Below, piece after piece: positions 1 through 12,350 of a stretch of 64,000 nt of DNA. The stretch covers positions 20,957,626 to 21,021,625 of the forward strand of contig NC_063261.1 in assembly GCF_019578655.1 (NCBI RefSeq), given 5' to 3'. The DNA comes from Ricinus communis. Its lineage: Eukaryota > Streptophyta > Magnoliopsida > Malpighiales > Euphorbiaceae. The notes beneath the pieces are model-generated. The model searched no databases. It had not been told where the DNA came from and saw nothing but the letters and a program-made list of their open reading frames with translations. How positions within the stretch are numbered: the stretch's first letter is position 1; each line of letters starts with the position of its first letter. The translations under genes were made by a program, and so were the position numbers.

Positions 1-1003
1 ATGCAACTGCATTGTGATCAGGGGCTACAAAATTTCCTATGGAACCCAATGTTTGGTTTCCAACAGCAGGAAACATCAGAAAATTACACCAGGTGAAGCT
101 TTTATAACTATAAATTGCTGTTGTGATTGCAGTTGCCATTTTTAAATATGTGCCAATTATGGTTGGATCTGCGGTATCTGCCTAGTGTTTTAAATTGCAT
201 ATGCAAACTTGGTTTTAAAATTTTTACTTTCTTTTGGATGGTATACATATAAATTATACCCCTGCCTTATCTCATGAGAAAAAGAACAATGATCAGTATG
301 GTATTGGTCTTCACATAGGCATAATAAAAGAAAATCCGGTATGATCATCAGTACTGAATGATTGTTCAACTTTTATCTTGCATGGCTAAAAGGTTTACTG
401 CTCTGGTGGATGAAATTTATTTATTACAGGCTTCATTGTCAAGAACATAGATCCTCACAATAATTTGAAAAAGATCTAGTTCCCTTTTCATCATTTTCAA
501 ATTCTTATTTTTAGGTGATTTTGGAATGCAGCAAAATAACGTATGAATTTCTTTTTTCAGCTTCAGTGGCAATGTTCTGCCTTTTTTTTCCACCTTTAAT
601 AGGTACCAGTTATTTTTCCTAGTGCATGTACTAAGGCAAAAAGGCCTATGATTAATTTCTTTGATGTTAAAACAGAAAAAAGATATAATTTTCTTAATCA
701 ACTGGTTCAATGTGGATTAACTCCCATGGATCTTTGTGACTGGGAGGTTGGAACACACAGAAGGCAGTTTTTTGTCTATACAATCATGTCATAAACTAAT
801 ATATTTATTGCCATATTTTTCCTCGGGGTTGGGGTTCCCCATATGCCGTGTGTTGTACAGTTTTTAGTGTTATCATTTTCTTGTGGTGCAGAATCGGGAA
901 AGCAGACAGCACTGAAAGGGAGTTAGCAGTTAGAGCTGCTGCGGCTTCCATCTATTCAACCTGCAGTCTTTTGATGTCAAAGGAGAATGTATCTTGCTTT
1001 TGA
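1..1003 (+). CDS. 3' end of an unrecognised gene (partial)
   Basis: Two coding pieces can be joined: 1-92 (open at the window edge) and 892-1003, ending in TGA at 1001-1003. The 1-92 exon ends in AG before gtgaag. The next begins after tgtggtgcag at 891 with A, rebuilding an Arg codon and keeping frame. The C-terminal 67 or so residues read through motifs such as FLWNPMFGF, ERELAVRAAAASIYS and end in KENVSCF. The Ala-rich helix-like stretch and short tail do not identify a family for me. A small exon inside the 799-base intron cannot be excluded. The gene is convergent with the U-box gene that ends at 2001. Its position beside a PUB62-like gene suggests it may match the Arabidopsis neighbour, but I did not recognise it by sequence. 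Confidence 0.55.
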
Positions 1004-2000
1004 TCTATTGCTTTTAATATTGGTGTCAAAATCAGCCAACAATGTTGCTGTGTCTCTTATTTCTACTGTGGTGGATTGCCTAATTCTAAATCTTGAAAAG
1101 TCCTTGTGCATTTCAGCAAACTACTGATCAGGTCTTTAATTTTAAAAGGCTATGCAGCTTTGCATTTGTAACATTAGAAGCGAGGCTGTTTTAGCTTTTT
1201 CTGTTGTTTAAATTATTGTCAGCTTTACCAAAAAAATGGTAGAATCTAATTGCTAGAAATGTAGTTTGCATAATTTGAGGAGTGAGTAGTGGCAGAATGT
1301 AATTTTAAAAACATTTACTGATGATAATGTTACATTTTTCTTTCTTTTTTAAGTTTCTCTTTTTACGAGATTTTTGGCAGGATAATCAATTGGATGAAAG
1401 CTAAAAACTTGGGATTCTAGTATATCAGGTGTTGCAGAATCAGGATAGAAGGATGAAGGTTCTATGATCCTGTAGACCAATGCCATGGTCCCCGCAGGGC
1501 ACTAAACACCAGTTTACTTCTGAAGTCACGTCCCAGAATGCAACTCAAAAGCATAATCTGGTTTTTTCTGGTGAACTTGTTTTGGAGGGAGCACCAAGTC
1601 TCAGATGTTTTACTATATGTTTAAGCATAACATCACAGGCACATATAAAATTGCATCAAGCAGTGCCAAATTGAGTTGACCACTTGTGACGATATTATAA
1701 ACCCAAAACAAAAATGGTTACATGACATCATATGTATAGAAATATAAGTAATGCAAAGACAACTGCACTAATATGTGAAACAAAAATGACAACATATTGT
1801 TCACATCTCAAATCACATTTCTGGGTTCTTTTTGATTACACTGTATCAGGGCCTCTATAATTTACACAGCCTTCATATGACCATATTTGCCTGTATGGAA
1901 TACAATATAGAAAGAGTACAAGCAACCTATAACATACAAGTTAGATTAAGTGTTAACGTGGCATTTTGATAACATACTGCTGCCTCGTTTTGTATAAGGA
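1004..2000. other. convergent 3' intergenic region
   Basis: This spacer lies between two convergent genes and probably holds both 3' UTRs. The short open frames at 1480-1674 and near 2012 have no family signal. The second lies opposite the last exon of the U-box gene. Confidence 0.6.
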
Positions 2001-5000
2001 CTAAAGCCAATTTGGGGGTATCTTGCTGGACAACGCTTTACCAGATGGGGCGTCTGAAACTTTGGCCAGTGATCGATACTGCAACTTTACACTCTCTGCA
2101 TTATCCAATGTCTTCACCACATACCTGTGCCCAACATACATCAGTAAGGAACAACCTCGGCTTTTACATGGGAACATTTTCTACCTGTATAACATCCCCA
2201 ACTGAATAAAACTGCATTTTCAATTGACAAAGTTTGATCTCCAATGATACAGGTTCACATGGATCCTAAAACATCATTAAGCCTGATCCACCATTATATT
2301 ATCCTTCTTGACATCCTTGCACTGGGATCAAATCAATTTACAGAACTTTTTGCTTCAGATTTTATAGTCTCCATGTGCTTCTAAGGAAGAAGATAAATAT
2401 AACTTGGCAGACATTCCTCTAAAGGGAACAAAGGGTTTAAAGCCAAGAAAAAAAAGACTGGGAAAAGCCCACTACAGTTGAAGCAATTTCTGGATAAAGA
2501 TGTGGACGTGTAATAACACATGTAAGTGCAAATGATAACAAAGAGCAATGCATTTATTTTAAGAAGAAAGCAATTCGTGACAAGCTTTCTTAATTTCAAA
2601 TAATATGTCAAACCTTAAATATGCTACAATCGAATAAGGAGAGAGCAAGAAAAAAACGAACCATCCATTTAAACACTGTGTTGTCACAACAGCCTCACGT
2701 CCAACAAATCGCTGTGGTGTCCTCTTGTTTCCCTGATTCATTCATTTGCTCTTACATTAATTTGAATTAAGCAACAACCTGGAATGCAACCAAAAGTTCG
2801 AAGCTATTATGGGATGGAAAGAACCTTTATAATAACCCGATCTGTCACGGCAAATGGGAACTGCACTCCCCGACCCCTTGGGGCATCCATTGCAGTCGAA
2901 TCACCAAAACCACCCTTATCCTACATGACAGAAAAAACAATTATATTCAAGGGAAATAGTTAAAAATAGCACAAGCACAGATAAAGGTGGAAAAACAGCA
3001 AGATCCTAGATGACACGAAGCAGGGAGACAAATAGGGGAAAGTGAACTAGCAATTTGAGAATATCGAAAAGCAGTAATTCAGTAACACGCTTCCAGAGGA
3101 AAGGATCAGGCCATCTAAAAGAAACATAAGAAACAGTTCAGAATTAACTGCCACGACCACAGAAAAAGGCTTCTCAATCATCTTTCTTTTCCGTATTCCT
3201 AAATGTAGTAAATTACTCTTATGTCCTTTTAATAAGAAATATCCCTAGAAAACCCATGGCAAGATGACAAACCTGGTCAAACCTCTCTCTCTTCCTTTTG
3301 GATGAGCGATAAAATTGTAACTCTTCTTCCCGGCGAAATGCCTGCACTGCAGCTCTGAGGGCTGTACACGTACAAGCACAGAAAACCACAATAAGGGGAA
3401 TGATAACTGTGATTTCATATTCAATGTTTTATGTTTGTTTTTACTGTACCAAATATACGTCTATGACATCAAAAAAATTCTTACCAGAACTCTTAATCGA
3501 TAAAATGAGCTATCTTTCTAAGGAATATTTCACCAAAACTTTAAAATCGAAGTGAAGTAAGAACAACAAAATTGTCACTTACAAAGATTAGGAGCAACTG
3601 AGTCTTCAGTTGTTGACTGGGAGCAAGTGTAACAAGCTTTCTGAAAGCATGTTGCAAGATAAAATCAAAATCATTTTGATATAAAGGTAATAACATTGAT
3701 AAGCAGCACAGACACACGCAAACAGAGCATCAAAGGTAATATAGTTCCAAAATCAGACTCGAATGACAAACATGCACATCTCATACAGCTTGTGTGTAAG
3801 ACGTGCGAAAAGCAAATGTCAATGCCAAAAATATATTCATGCAAGCAAGCATATCCAGCAGGTCGAAAGTGTAATGTTTCAAATCAATTAATAGTTGCAT
3901 TAGAAACTCTTCAATAACTTAGAGCATCAAGGAATAACTAGCAAATTCATAGTTAAAATACATTTAACCACAGTCAATGCATGATTCTTCAACATGCTCA
4001 AGAAAGTTTACCAGGTATCAAAATTCTTGTCATTTGCCCCACAGCAGCAAATTGAATTGAATGATTCCAAAGACCAAAGACAAAAAAAGGTCTTTGACAA
4101 AGAACATACCGTTCTGATAATATGCTGTATTCCACCAACACCAAAAGAATGTCCACATGGCAATATCATTGCATCATCCATTAGAGCTCCCCTGAATGCA
4201 AAAGCTAACATAAATATAATAACACAAGTAAAAACACTAGCAAGTAGCAAATTTACAAAAACAAATCAAAGCCAAGAAAAAACCAAAAAAGAAAAGAAAA
4301 AAAAAAGGAATACTACAGTGCATAGTTTGAGAAACAGAAATAAAACAAATGAAATAAACATACAAATAGAATGAAAGAGACTAACGTGACAGGGTCAGAT
4401 AGAATGGCTCTCAAAGAATCACCAGAGTCAGATGAAAAAGAAGAAGCTTCTTTTCTTCCACTAAAGCCACAACCATTCTCCAAAGCCATATCTTTCCCAC
4501 CATTACCAGACCCTTCATTTGCCTGCAAATACTGCGAGTAATAAATCTCCCCATCTGCCTCTGCAATCGTCACTGCATTATTATTATTCCCAGTTTGCCC
4601 TATACTTCCACCTCCATCTTTCATCACCATCACTCCCCCTACTAATAAATAAATAAATAAAAATCTTTTGAAAAACCCAAATAGAGAAGATTCAAATTTC
4701 CAAAAATAGAGCTGCAAAGCTAAATTAACTCAATACTCACCAAAAGAAGAATGTTGTTTTGGCTTTCCATTTCCATTTCCAATAATTTTATCTACATTAT
4801 TATTACCAGTAGTAGTGCTCGTAGTGGTAGTGGTAGCCTTATTGATATTGCTTTTATCATTATTACTATTACTGTTATCATCACCACCCTCCACGTCGTC
4901 ATCTTCATCATCATCATCCATGTCTTCATCTTCCGCGTCATCACCGTCTGATTCTTCACCGCTAGTTCCGTTTCCGTTTCCGTTTCCGTTCCAGTTTCGG

Positions 5001-5230
5001 TACATATTGCGCGGGAATTCAGGTCCAGAGGGGAAATAACGGTCGTTTGTGGCGGCAGAAGAAGAGAAAAGCTTGTCGTCTATGAAACCGGCAAGTTCAC
5101 GGGTTGTGGTTTTGGGACCCGGATCGCCGCCGACTCGGCGATTTGTAGGTCCGCAATTAAAGCGTAAAGGATCGTCTTGGAACACGAATTGGGTATTAAG
5201 ACCGTTTTGGGAGATTTCCTCTGCTGACAT
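2001..5230 (-). CDS. PUB62: U-box domain protein, PUB62-like (E3 ubiquitin ligase)
   Basis: Eight minus-strand exons: 5230-4741, 4638-4386, 4191-4110, 3640-3583, 3361-3273, 2920-2825, 2732-2662, 2124-2001. Together they encode 420 residues. The N-terminus (MSAEEISQNG) is followed by a Gly-Asn repeat and a long Asp/Glu tract, about residues 85-120. The U-box lies at about 240-310, with SDPVTGALMDD, ILPCGHSFG and KACYTCSQ. A basic helix (SSKRKRERFD) follows, then a conserved C-terminal module with GNKRTPQRFVGREAVVTTQ and a final IPPNWL. U-box proteins transfer ubiquitin from an E2 to substrates; no substrate is evident here. The box keeps Cys260, His262, Cys278 and Cys281, unusual for a fold normally lacking zinc ligands, so some databases call this family RING/U-box. 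The start shares a 590-bp divergent spacer with the membrane-protein gene. Family identity is strong; the PUB62 name is from memory. Confidence 0.88.
4966..4993. repeat. hexanucleotide repeat (GTTTCC)n in coding exon
   Basis: About four tandem GTTTCC units lie in exon 1 of the U-box gene. On the coding strand they give alternating Gly and Asn. Such in-frame hexamers can vary in number without frameshift. Confidence 0.8.
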
Positions 5231-5820
5231 AATTTATAAAAAGTTTACATAAGAAATTGGAACCCTAATTTTGTTGAATTGGGCATGAAATTGTGAAATT
5301 TGAGTGTGAAATGAATTTCATTTCAGAGCCCTCGGAAAAAAAAAAAAAGCTGAGAAACGGTGACGTTTATGCGGAGTCGAAAAACGGTGGCGTTTAGTAT
5401 CAGTATCAGACAGGGAGACGAGGAATTTGTGATGGTTAAAGCAATTCAGTGTATTCAGGTCAATACGAGGAAACAAGTAGCCTGATGTGGGACCGGACGT
5501 TTGGCTTATTACTTGTCCACGTCAGCATTGTTAAAGCAAGTATAGTGGTGGTGATTGTAGAGGATTTGAATCCATTACGGAGCTTACAAAGAAGAAGAGG
5601 GGAAAGAGACCAAGAAGAAGGAGAAGAAGAAGAACATTTGAGACTGAAAGCGGCATTGACTTTTGACTTTTATATAACTTTTTTCTTTTATGGCTTTTGT
5701 TAATTTTCCATTTAGCTGTAGGAATTTTCTTATGACTTTGATTCTTCAAATTCAATCTTTGTGTTCGAACAAGGTAGAACCTTTTCTTAAGCAATTGTGA
5801 CTTTAATTCAGAGCTGAGCT
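5231..5820. promoter_or_regulatory. divergent promoter of U-box and membrane-protein genes
   Basis: Only 590 bp separate the two start codons, so promoters and 5' UTRs must share this interval. Two nearly identical 15-mers occur at 5355-5369 (aaacggtgacgttta) and 5382-5396 (aaacggtggcgttta), spaced 27 bp apart. An ACGT element, CCACGTCA, is at 5518-5525. TGACGT and ACGTCA are known cores for bZIP factors, and AACGG resembles the mitosis-specific MSA core. Their use here is inference. The open frames crossing the spacer look non-coding. Confidence 0.5.
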
Positions 5821-8800
5821 ATGCATATCAGAGTTGGTATTATTTTCTTGATTGTATTCATCACTGCCAGCATATCCCGTGCCAATCATCTGTCTCCACA
5901 GGTATATATGTTTCAGTCTTGGAAATTGAAAAGTTTGTTGCTTTTATTTCTGGGTGTTTGAAATTTGACATTTTAATGTTCTTCTTCTTCTTCTTGTTTT
6001 CGGGTGGTTTTTAGATCTCTCCATCGCCTAGTCCACAGCCAATTGTTGCATTAACTGATGAAAGGTGTCCTAATTCCTCAACAACAATTTGTCATGACCT
6101 CAATAACTTGACTGCTTGCCTCAGTATTTCTTCTTCTGGTGGTGAGTCGAGTGAAGTTTGCATCTTTACCCTTAATTTGACTCTCTTTTCATATATTTCT
6201 TGTGCGGGTTGTAGCAGATTTCACTACTTTCTTTGATTACTAGAGGACAGGTTTATGTTTGTTCTTTTGAAACTCATGTAAATGTAGCAGTCAGAATTCT
6301 TTTTTGAAATTGACACGAGTGTTTTGGAAGAGAGTCCTAGGAAAGCATTTTAATAAGGAAACTCTGTAGAACTATAACATAAAGTTTGAGAACAAATTTT
6401 TTTGAGGATATACTCTTGCTATAGCTTTCTTAACTTTTTCTAAAATGAAAAGAATCGCAGCTTCACCAATGTATCTGGATTAGCTTCCAGGGAATCCTGA
6501 CTGATTTTCCACCTATGACAGAAGCAATTTTTGAACCCCCAATAAGAGAGAGCATTGTGCTCATGTTTACTAATTTCACCTTTATTAATCAAACAATTAT
6601 GCTTTTCATAACTTGCAATTTAGGATATCTACAAATTCTCCAAAAGAGTGTGTGCTTAGTTTTGTTGGTTAAACGATCATTATTGGTGTGAAAGTATATT
6701 TAGGAGAGGGAAATGAGTGAGTATCTTCATTCTTGTCCTGCAATGAAAGGAAATTGCAAGTCTTTTAACAGTTGATATTAAACTTGTACTTATAGAGGAA
6801 TGATTTGTTACTCCAGATTATAGCGAATGGTTCTGGTACTAGGTGTTGAGAGATTAACCAGTCCAATTCATGGCTTTATTCTTTCATTCAGGTTCTTAAA
6901 AAAACAGCAGCTTTTTTGTTACTTTAAGAAAAAGGATATGTTTTTATCTATATATCCTATGAAAAGCCAGAATATTGATATCTTACAGACATAAAAAGTT
7001 CTATCTGCACCTCTTCTTGTGATCTCTATCCATCGAATTATTCATTTTGATTCACATCTTATCCTCACAGCATGTCTAAGTTGATAATACCATTTCACAT
7101 ATTCCTTGTGGAATCTTCTTCTGCGCAAGCAGATATTTTGTCAATGTCCTATTATCTAATGTTGCCCATTTAGTTGGTCATCGAAAGAAAATTTCATAAT
7201 TCTAAAATTCCATAATTCTTAATGGTGGTTTTCATAAGTGGTTTTATCACCTCACACTTTACGCCATTGATTAATAATCAAGCCACTTTGGTTAATAGTT
7301 TTTAACATGCTGCGGCCATTGAGTGATTTGTGTCCGAGTTTCAAGCTTTCTGGCTTTAACTATCTTGAAGAAAGAAACAGAAAAAGTAGAATAAATTTGA
7401 AAGTTAATGGACCTTGCATTGCTCTCAGATTTGATATCTTGAACTGATTTTGATTAATATTCATAGATGATGAGCTTGGTTAAATCATGAATCTCACAGA
7501 AGATAGATTTGCTTTTTATGGTGGATGTTTATTTCACTTGAGAATGCAAGAAGAAACCGGTTAATGATTAAACCTGATTCCAGGATATATTTGTTTGTCC
7601 TCCAGCCTCAAAATTACTTTCCTTTTACTCAACTATTCCTTAATCCCAAGCTAGTTGGATTTTTCTAGTACTCAACTTTATATCTTTTTGTTGCAAGATT
7701 CCTCTTCTATGGATGTGTTTTCTTTTTGCTCTTCAGTTTATAGTCATGTCTTCCCTAGTTTGATTCTGATTTACTTTTGGCCCTGCATGTATTCTTGTGG
7801 AGAGAGTACTGCAGTTCCTACCTTTAAATTCCAGTTGTGACCGATAGTGCTGGATATCATGATCAACTCAGACATAAATAAGAATAGGCCAGGTCCATGG
7901 AGCTTTCCTCAAAAGTAACTCCTTATTCTAATACTGGAACCAGGTTCCTTAGCACAACAATAGCTAGGAGTTAAAAAGGTAGTTTCAGTGCAATTTTTCT
8001 TCAATTTCTCATGATAATGCATCCAATAAACAACCTTGTGGGAATTTTGAAGTACATCGATACCCTAGTGGAGAAAGAAGAGATTGATATTTGCAATGGC
8101 CTGGTGGAGAAACAAAGTGTAACAATGGATTGTAGATGTTTGTATGCTATGGCACTCAGTTGCAAAATTAGGGGTGAGTCATATGCACTTCAATATTTCA
8201 AAAACAAGTTAGATTTCTTCTTAGATCCCATCCAAGTTCTCATATTGGAAACGAGGATTTGTATCAAACTATGCCCCGTTATAATTCTAGACTCCTATTA
8301 GTTTAAATGAAGTTAAGGTGTTATGTACCTTGCTGGTTCTTGACCTATCTATTTCTAAGTGCCCAATTTCTGGACCAGGCTAATGAATTTTTGAAGTGGA
8401 TTCAGGTTGTCTTGTGTCACAGCCTGTGCCATTTATTGATAAGGGATTTTTTTTGTTAATTTTTGGCTTTTCATTGGTCATATTGATTTATAATAATTTA
8501 TATCACTTGTTAGTTTATAGTTTAATAATTCTCAATCAGTAAATCATCGAAAAGATAAGACAGTATCCCGAGTGTTGCGAGTGTCAAAGAACTGTTGAAT
8601 GTTTGTTCTTTTACAATTACCACTTAAAATTTCTTTCAATTTGAATCTCTTACTAGTTCGAGACCTTGATTTGTAACAAGTACATTCTATATGGAAGTGT
8701 AGCTTTCTGATTTTTTTTTTTCTATGAGATTTCCTACAAGAACGTTGATTTTTGCAAATTGATAATGCCTGCAAGATTTGGCACTATCATCTGTACTTTC

Positions 8801-9606
8801 TTTCCTAACTTCTGTAATGGTAGCACTGAAGTATTCCTTTTTCCTTGTAGCTTCCAAGGGTTTGTTTCTTCTTGTCCAGAATGATGGAGAGGAACCTCTG
8901 AAAGTGAATGTTGTAATCTCAGATATTAACATTACTTTCCCAGAGATACAAGTATCCAGACAACAATCCAGAAAGGTTCATCTCCAAACCTTTCATTACT
9001 TATTTTTTCGAGTTTCAATAATTGAGAATTTGAAATGAGTTAGTCCGAAACATTAAGATAACTGAATTTTGATATTTGTCAATTTCATTAGCTCCTAGCG
9101 AGCTCAGACTTTAATAGGGTATATTGCCTTTCTCCTCTTTTTTTTTTTTGTTTCGCCAGATCAAAATCTTGGCATATGTTGAGGGAAGTCCATCTATAAT
9201 ACTAAATGCTGGATATGGGAAATGTATAATCCCGATTGGTTCGGAAGGACGATATAGCCAATTTTATAAGCAATATGTCATCTATTTATCCCCTATCCAT
9301 GGTGTCTACTTATTGTTTTTCACAATTCTGATTGCCGGAGGAGCATGGGCCTGCTGCAAGATTGGCAAAAATGAACAGCATACTGATGGAATCCGATATC
9401 AGGAGCTTGAGATGGAGCAACCACCCTCTCACTCAACGAATGACGAGGAAATGGCAGGAGGGTGGAATCAAGATTGGGATGATGAGTGGGGAGAAGAACA
9501 TGAAGTGAAACCACCAAATGGGCATCAAACAGAAAATGTTTCAGGCAACGGCCACAACTCTAAGACTTCTGATACAAATGGATGGGGAAATGACTGGGAT
9601 GATTAG
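5821..9606 (+). CDS. secreted-pathway type I membrane protein with acidic Trp-rich tail (DUF7356-like)
   Basis: Four exons, 5821-5901, 6015-6141, 8851-8975 and 9160-9606, encode 259 residues. A signal peptide occupies about residues 1-21 (GIIFLIVFITASISRA). A lumenal or extracellular domain follows, with Cys residues and N-glycosylation sequons (NSST, NLTA, NITF). One transmembrane helix lies at about 157-177, then a Cys pair (ACCK), a short basic stop and an 80-residue cytosolic tail. That tail carries repeated acidic-Trp motifs (NQDWDDEWGEE, NGWGNDWDD). I believe this matches a plant family of unknown function annotated DUF7356 (At3g44150-type); the domain name is from memory. Intron 2 is 2.7 kb, far longer than the others. 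Orientation is divergent from the U-box gene. Function is unknown; a trafficking or adaptor role for the tail is only a guess. Confidence 0.82.
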
Positions 9607-12350
9607 AACAAGATTAGAAAGAACAGAAAATTTCTTCACATTGCTATAAAGATGGCAGGTAAAGAAAAGGAAAAAGAAAAACACGAAAAGAAAATAAGAA
9701 AGAAGCAAAAAGATAAAGAAAGATCAATAGATGTAGTGAGTTATGAAAGCTGCAGCAGGATGAAAAAGGAGTAAAGTTGGGTGTTCAAAACAGTTTGTTA
9801 CCCTTTTTGAAATTTATATAGTTATGTCACTTGGCATGTTCTTCTTATGGGTTTTACCATACAGAAACTAGAGGAATATGCATATATCTGCTGTGTAATA
9901 TCAGCTTCTCCTTACTACAAGCTTTGCTTGGACTTACAAAAGAATACCAAACCAAAGTTCTTGGCTTTTTAGAGAAAGGATCTGGAATTCAACAAACCTC
10001 AGCTTATAATTATCAACAGAGTACTAACCAAACCAAAGTTTTTGTCAGATTAAGAACAGATAGAGAGCCTTTTAAAAGCCGTATGCAGTTTATGACTGAA
10101 AATATAAATGGAAACAGGATCCTGGTGATATAAACTGAAGTTGCTTCCAAGATTACACTAGAAGGATGGGGACAATTTTCTCATAAAAGCCATAATCGAT
10201 TCTTGGAAGAAGACAGAAGGATACAAGAAAGCTGCAAATGATAAAAGTAACTAAAGTGAGCATCTGTTGGTAATAGTGCAATGCCACCTATCATCAAGCC
10301 AAGATCATTTACAATCTAGTTTCACTGCTACGTGCTTAACAAAAGCTGAGAGGTATCATTTCAATAAAGCAAGGAAATTTCAAAACAAAATCCTTTTTTC
10401 TTTTTTCTTTTTTTCCTTAAAGAAAAGTTTGTAAAGGGATGCTGTTTTGTAGAGGGATCAGTCATGCTTTCTGTTCTTTTCATGTTAGTATTTTTATATT
10501 TGAAGGATAATAGGATACAGCTTTTAATACCTTTTGTTTGTGTCTACTGCCACCCTCTTTGTTAATTTAATGCACTAAAACCTACATATTAATATTTGGA
10601 ATAGAAATATTAATTTGATGGCCAGTATGCATTACTATTAGTGAATAATACACTTTCATAAGAGTCCTGTTTAGTAGGATTATGTTCTGCCATGCTTCTT
10701 GGCTCCATGTTGATATATACAACAGGGATTCTTGATCATGGAGATTAACAGAATGGGACATGGCAACAGAGATTGTGGTCAGTCAGTTTCAAGTACGACA
10801 AAAAAGTAGGTAATTCCATCTGTCAATTCTTTAAACAAGAAGAAGAGGACTTGCACATACTATATATGTCTATCCTGAAGACAAAAAACAGGATTATTAA
10901 GGACCCATGTGCTGGCTGATGATGGCATGCTAAACCATAAAAGTTCTCTTGGGCCCATCACCATTTATTAAAATCTCAAGGCTGACTACAATAGGTAGTA
11001 GGGACAACTCATTCCTTGTAATCCTTGCACATGGTCTTGACAATTTTTATTCATTGACTCCTCTCCTCTCCTCTCCTCTCATACCATTGAAAATAGAAAC
11101 TAGTTCTTTAATTATCTTTTTTTTTTTAAATATCTTTTTTCTTTTCCCATATAGAGTGAGGAATGGTTGATATGTTAGTATAGTATTAATAAAAGGCAAG
11201 GCCATGTGAGATTAGTTGTGTCAAAATGTAATTAGCTTATGTTATGGGAACAAACCATTGGTAACAGGGACAATTAAGACAGTCTGAAAAGAAACAAACA
11301 AGAAATGCATTTAAAGAAAGGTTGATTATCTGTTAATAAAAGACATAAGGGTGCCAAAATCTATAACCGTATAAAATAAGAAGAAATAAAAGAATGCTTC
11401 TATTCCGACAGCATCATACTATTTCCATACTTTGACAATCTTTTATCTCTGGGGCATGGGGTCTTTTCTTACTTTAATCCTACCTTTCACTTTTCTTTGG
11501 CACTTTTCATTATTCAAATGACCACTAAGATTATTTGCTTCAGAGTGGGTGCTAGGAATCTTGTGACCCCTTAGGCTCTTTATTTTCTTTCTTTAAAATC
11601 ACTCTTGAGACTTGTATTATGTATTCTAATGATCTCTTTACTCTTGTTATCATTGATATCACATGATATAGAATGATGGAAGTCTCATTCTTTATATTGA
11701 ATTCGGAGTTAATGGAGTCAAATTCTTCCCTTCCCTGCAATTTATGGTGCATTTATTCAACTGGGTGAAATCAAAAGAGACTTGTGCCTGAAACTGTTAC
11801 CGGAGTCGATACAAGAATTGAGAAGCAGCACATATTTTCTTCTTGTTTTATTATTAACCATCATCTGTCTCCATCAATTGCAGTTATGAGAAAGGCAATC
11901 ATGCATAATAAAAGTGTCAAGCTATAAACAAGAATTCAACCAGGAAGTTCAATTAAGGACACTAAATTTGTTAACAATGTAGTCATACACAAGTTTCAGG
12001 CTATGTGCCTTGTGAAATCAGAGTCAGAAATCTTACTATCAGCTAATAACTAGAAACGAAACTTAAGGCATATGGAACATCCAAAAGGTTCCCAAACTGG
12101 AAGCCGGTGAAAAGGAATCCGGTAATCTAACTGTAACATTGAGAAGAAACTACAAGCACAAAAAGATAACAAAGAAGAGAAGAACCAATATAAGAACATT
12201 AAAATAAAAATAAAATAAACAAACAAAAAGCAATGAACTTCCAACATTGAAATTTCTCCTCTTTGATCAATCTAACAAACCGGATTCCTCTTCGCCGGAT
12301 AATCCATCATGGATTGCATACTCTGAATTTCTGGATATGTATATTCATAT
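9607..12350. other. convergent intergenic region
   Basis: This 2.7-kb spacer holds the 3' ends of the membrane-protein gene and the receptor kinase gene. It has A/G-rich sequence just after 9606 and a pyrimidine microsatellite at about 11058-11080. The frame at 9831-10133 has no recognisable domain. I see no convincing gene. Confidence 0.55.
11058..11080. repeat. pentanucleotide microsatellite (CTCCT)n
   Basis: About four and a half perfect copies of a CTCCT unit lie in the spacer. Confidence 0.85.

Noticed and set aside
8011..8301. 96-codon frame inside the large intron of the membrane-protein gene
   Set aside because: No domain, no upstream promoter, and splicing of the host gene passes over it cleanly.
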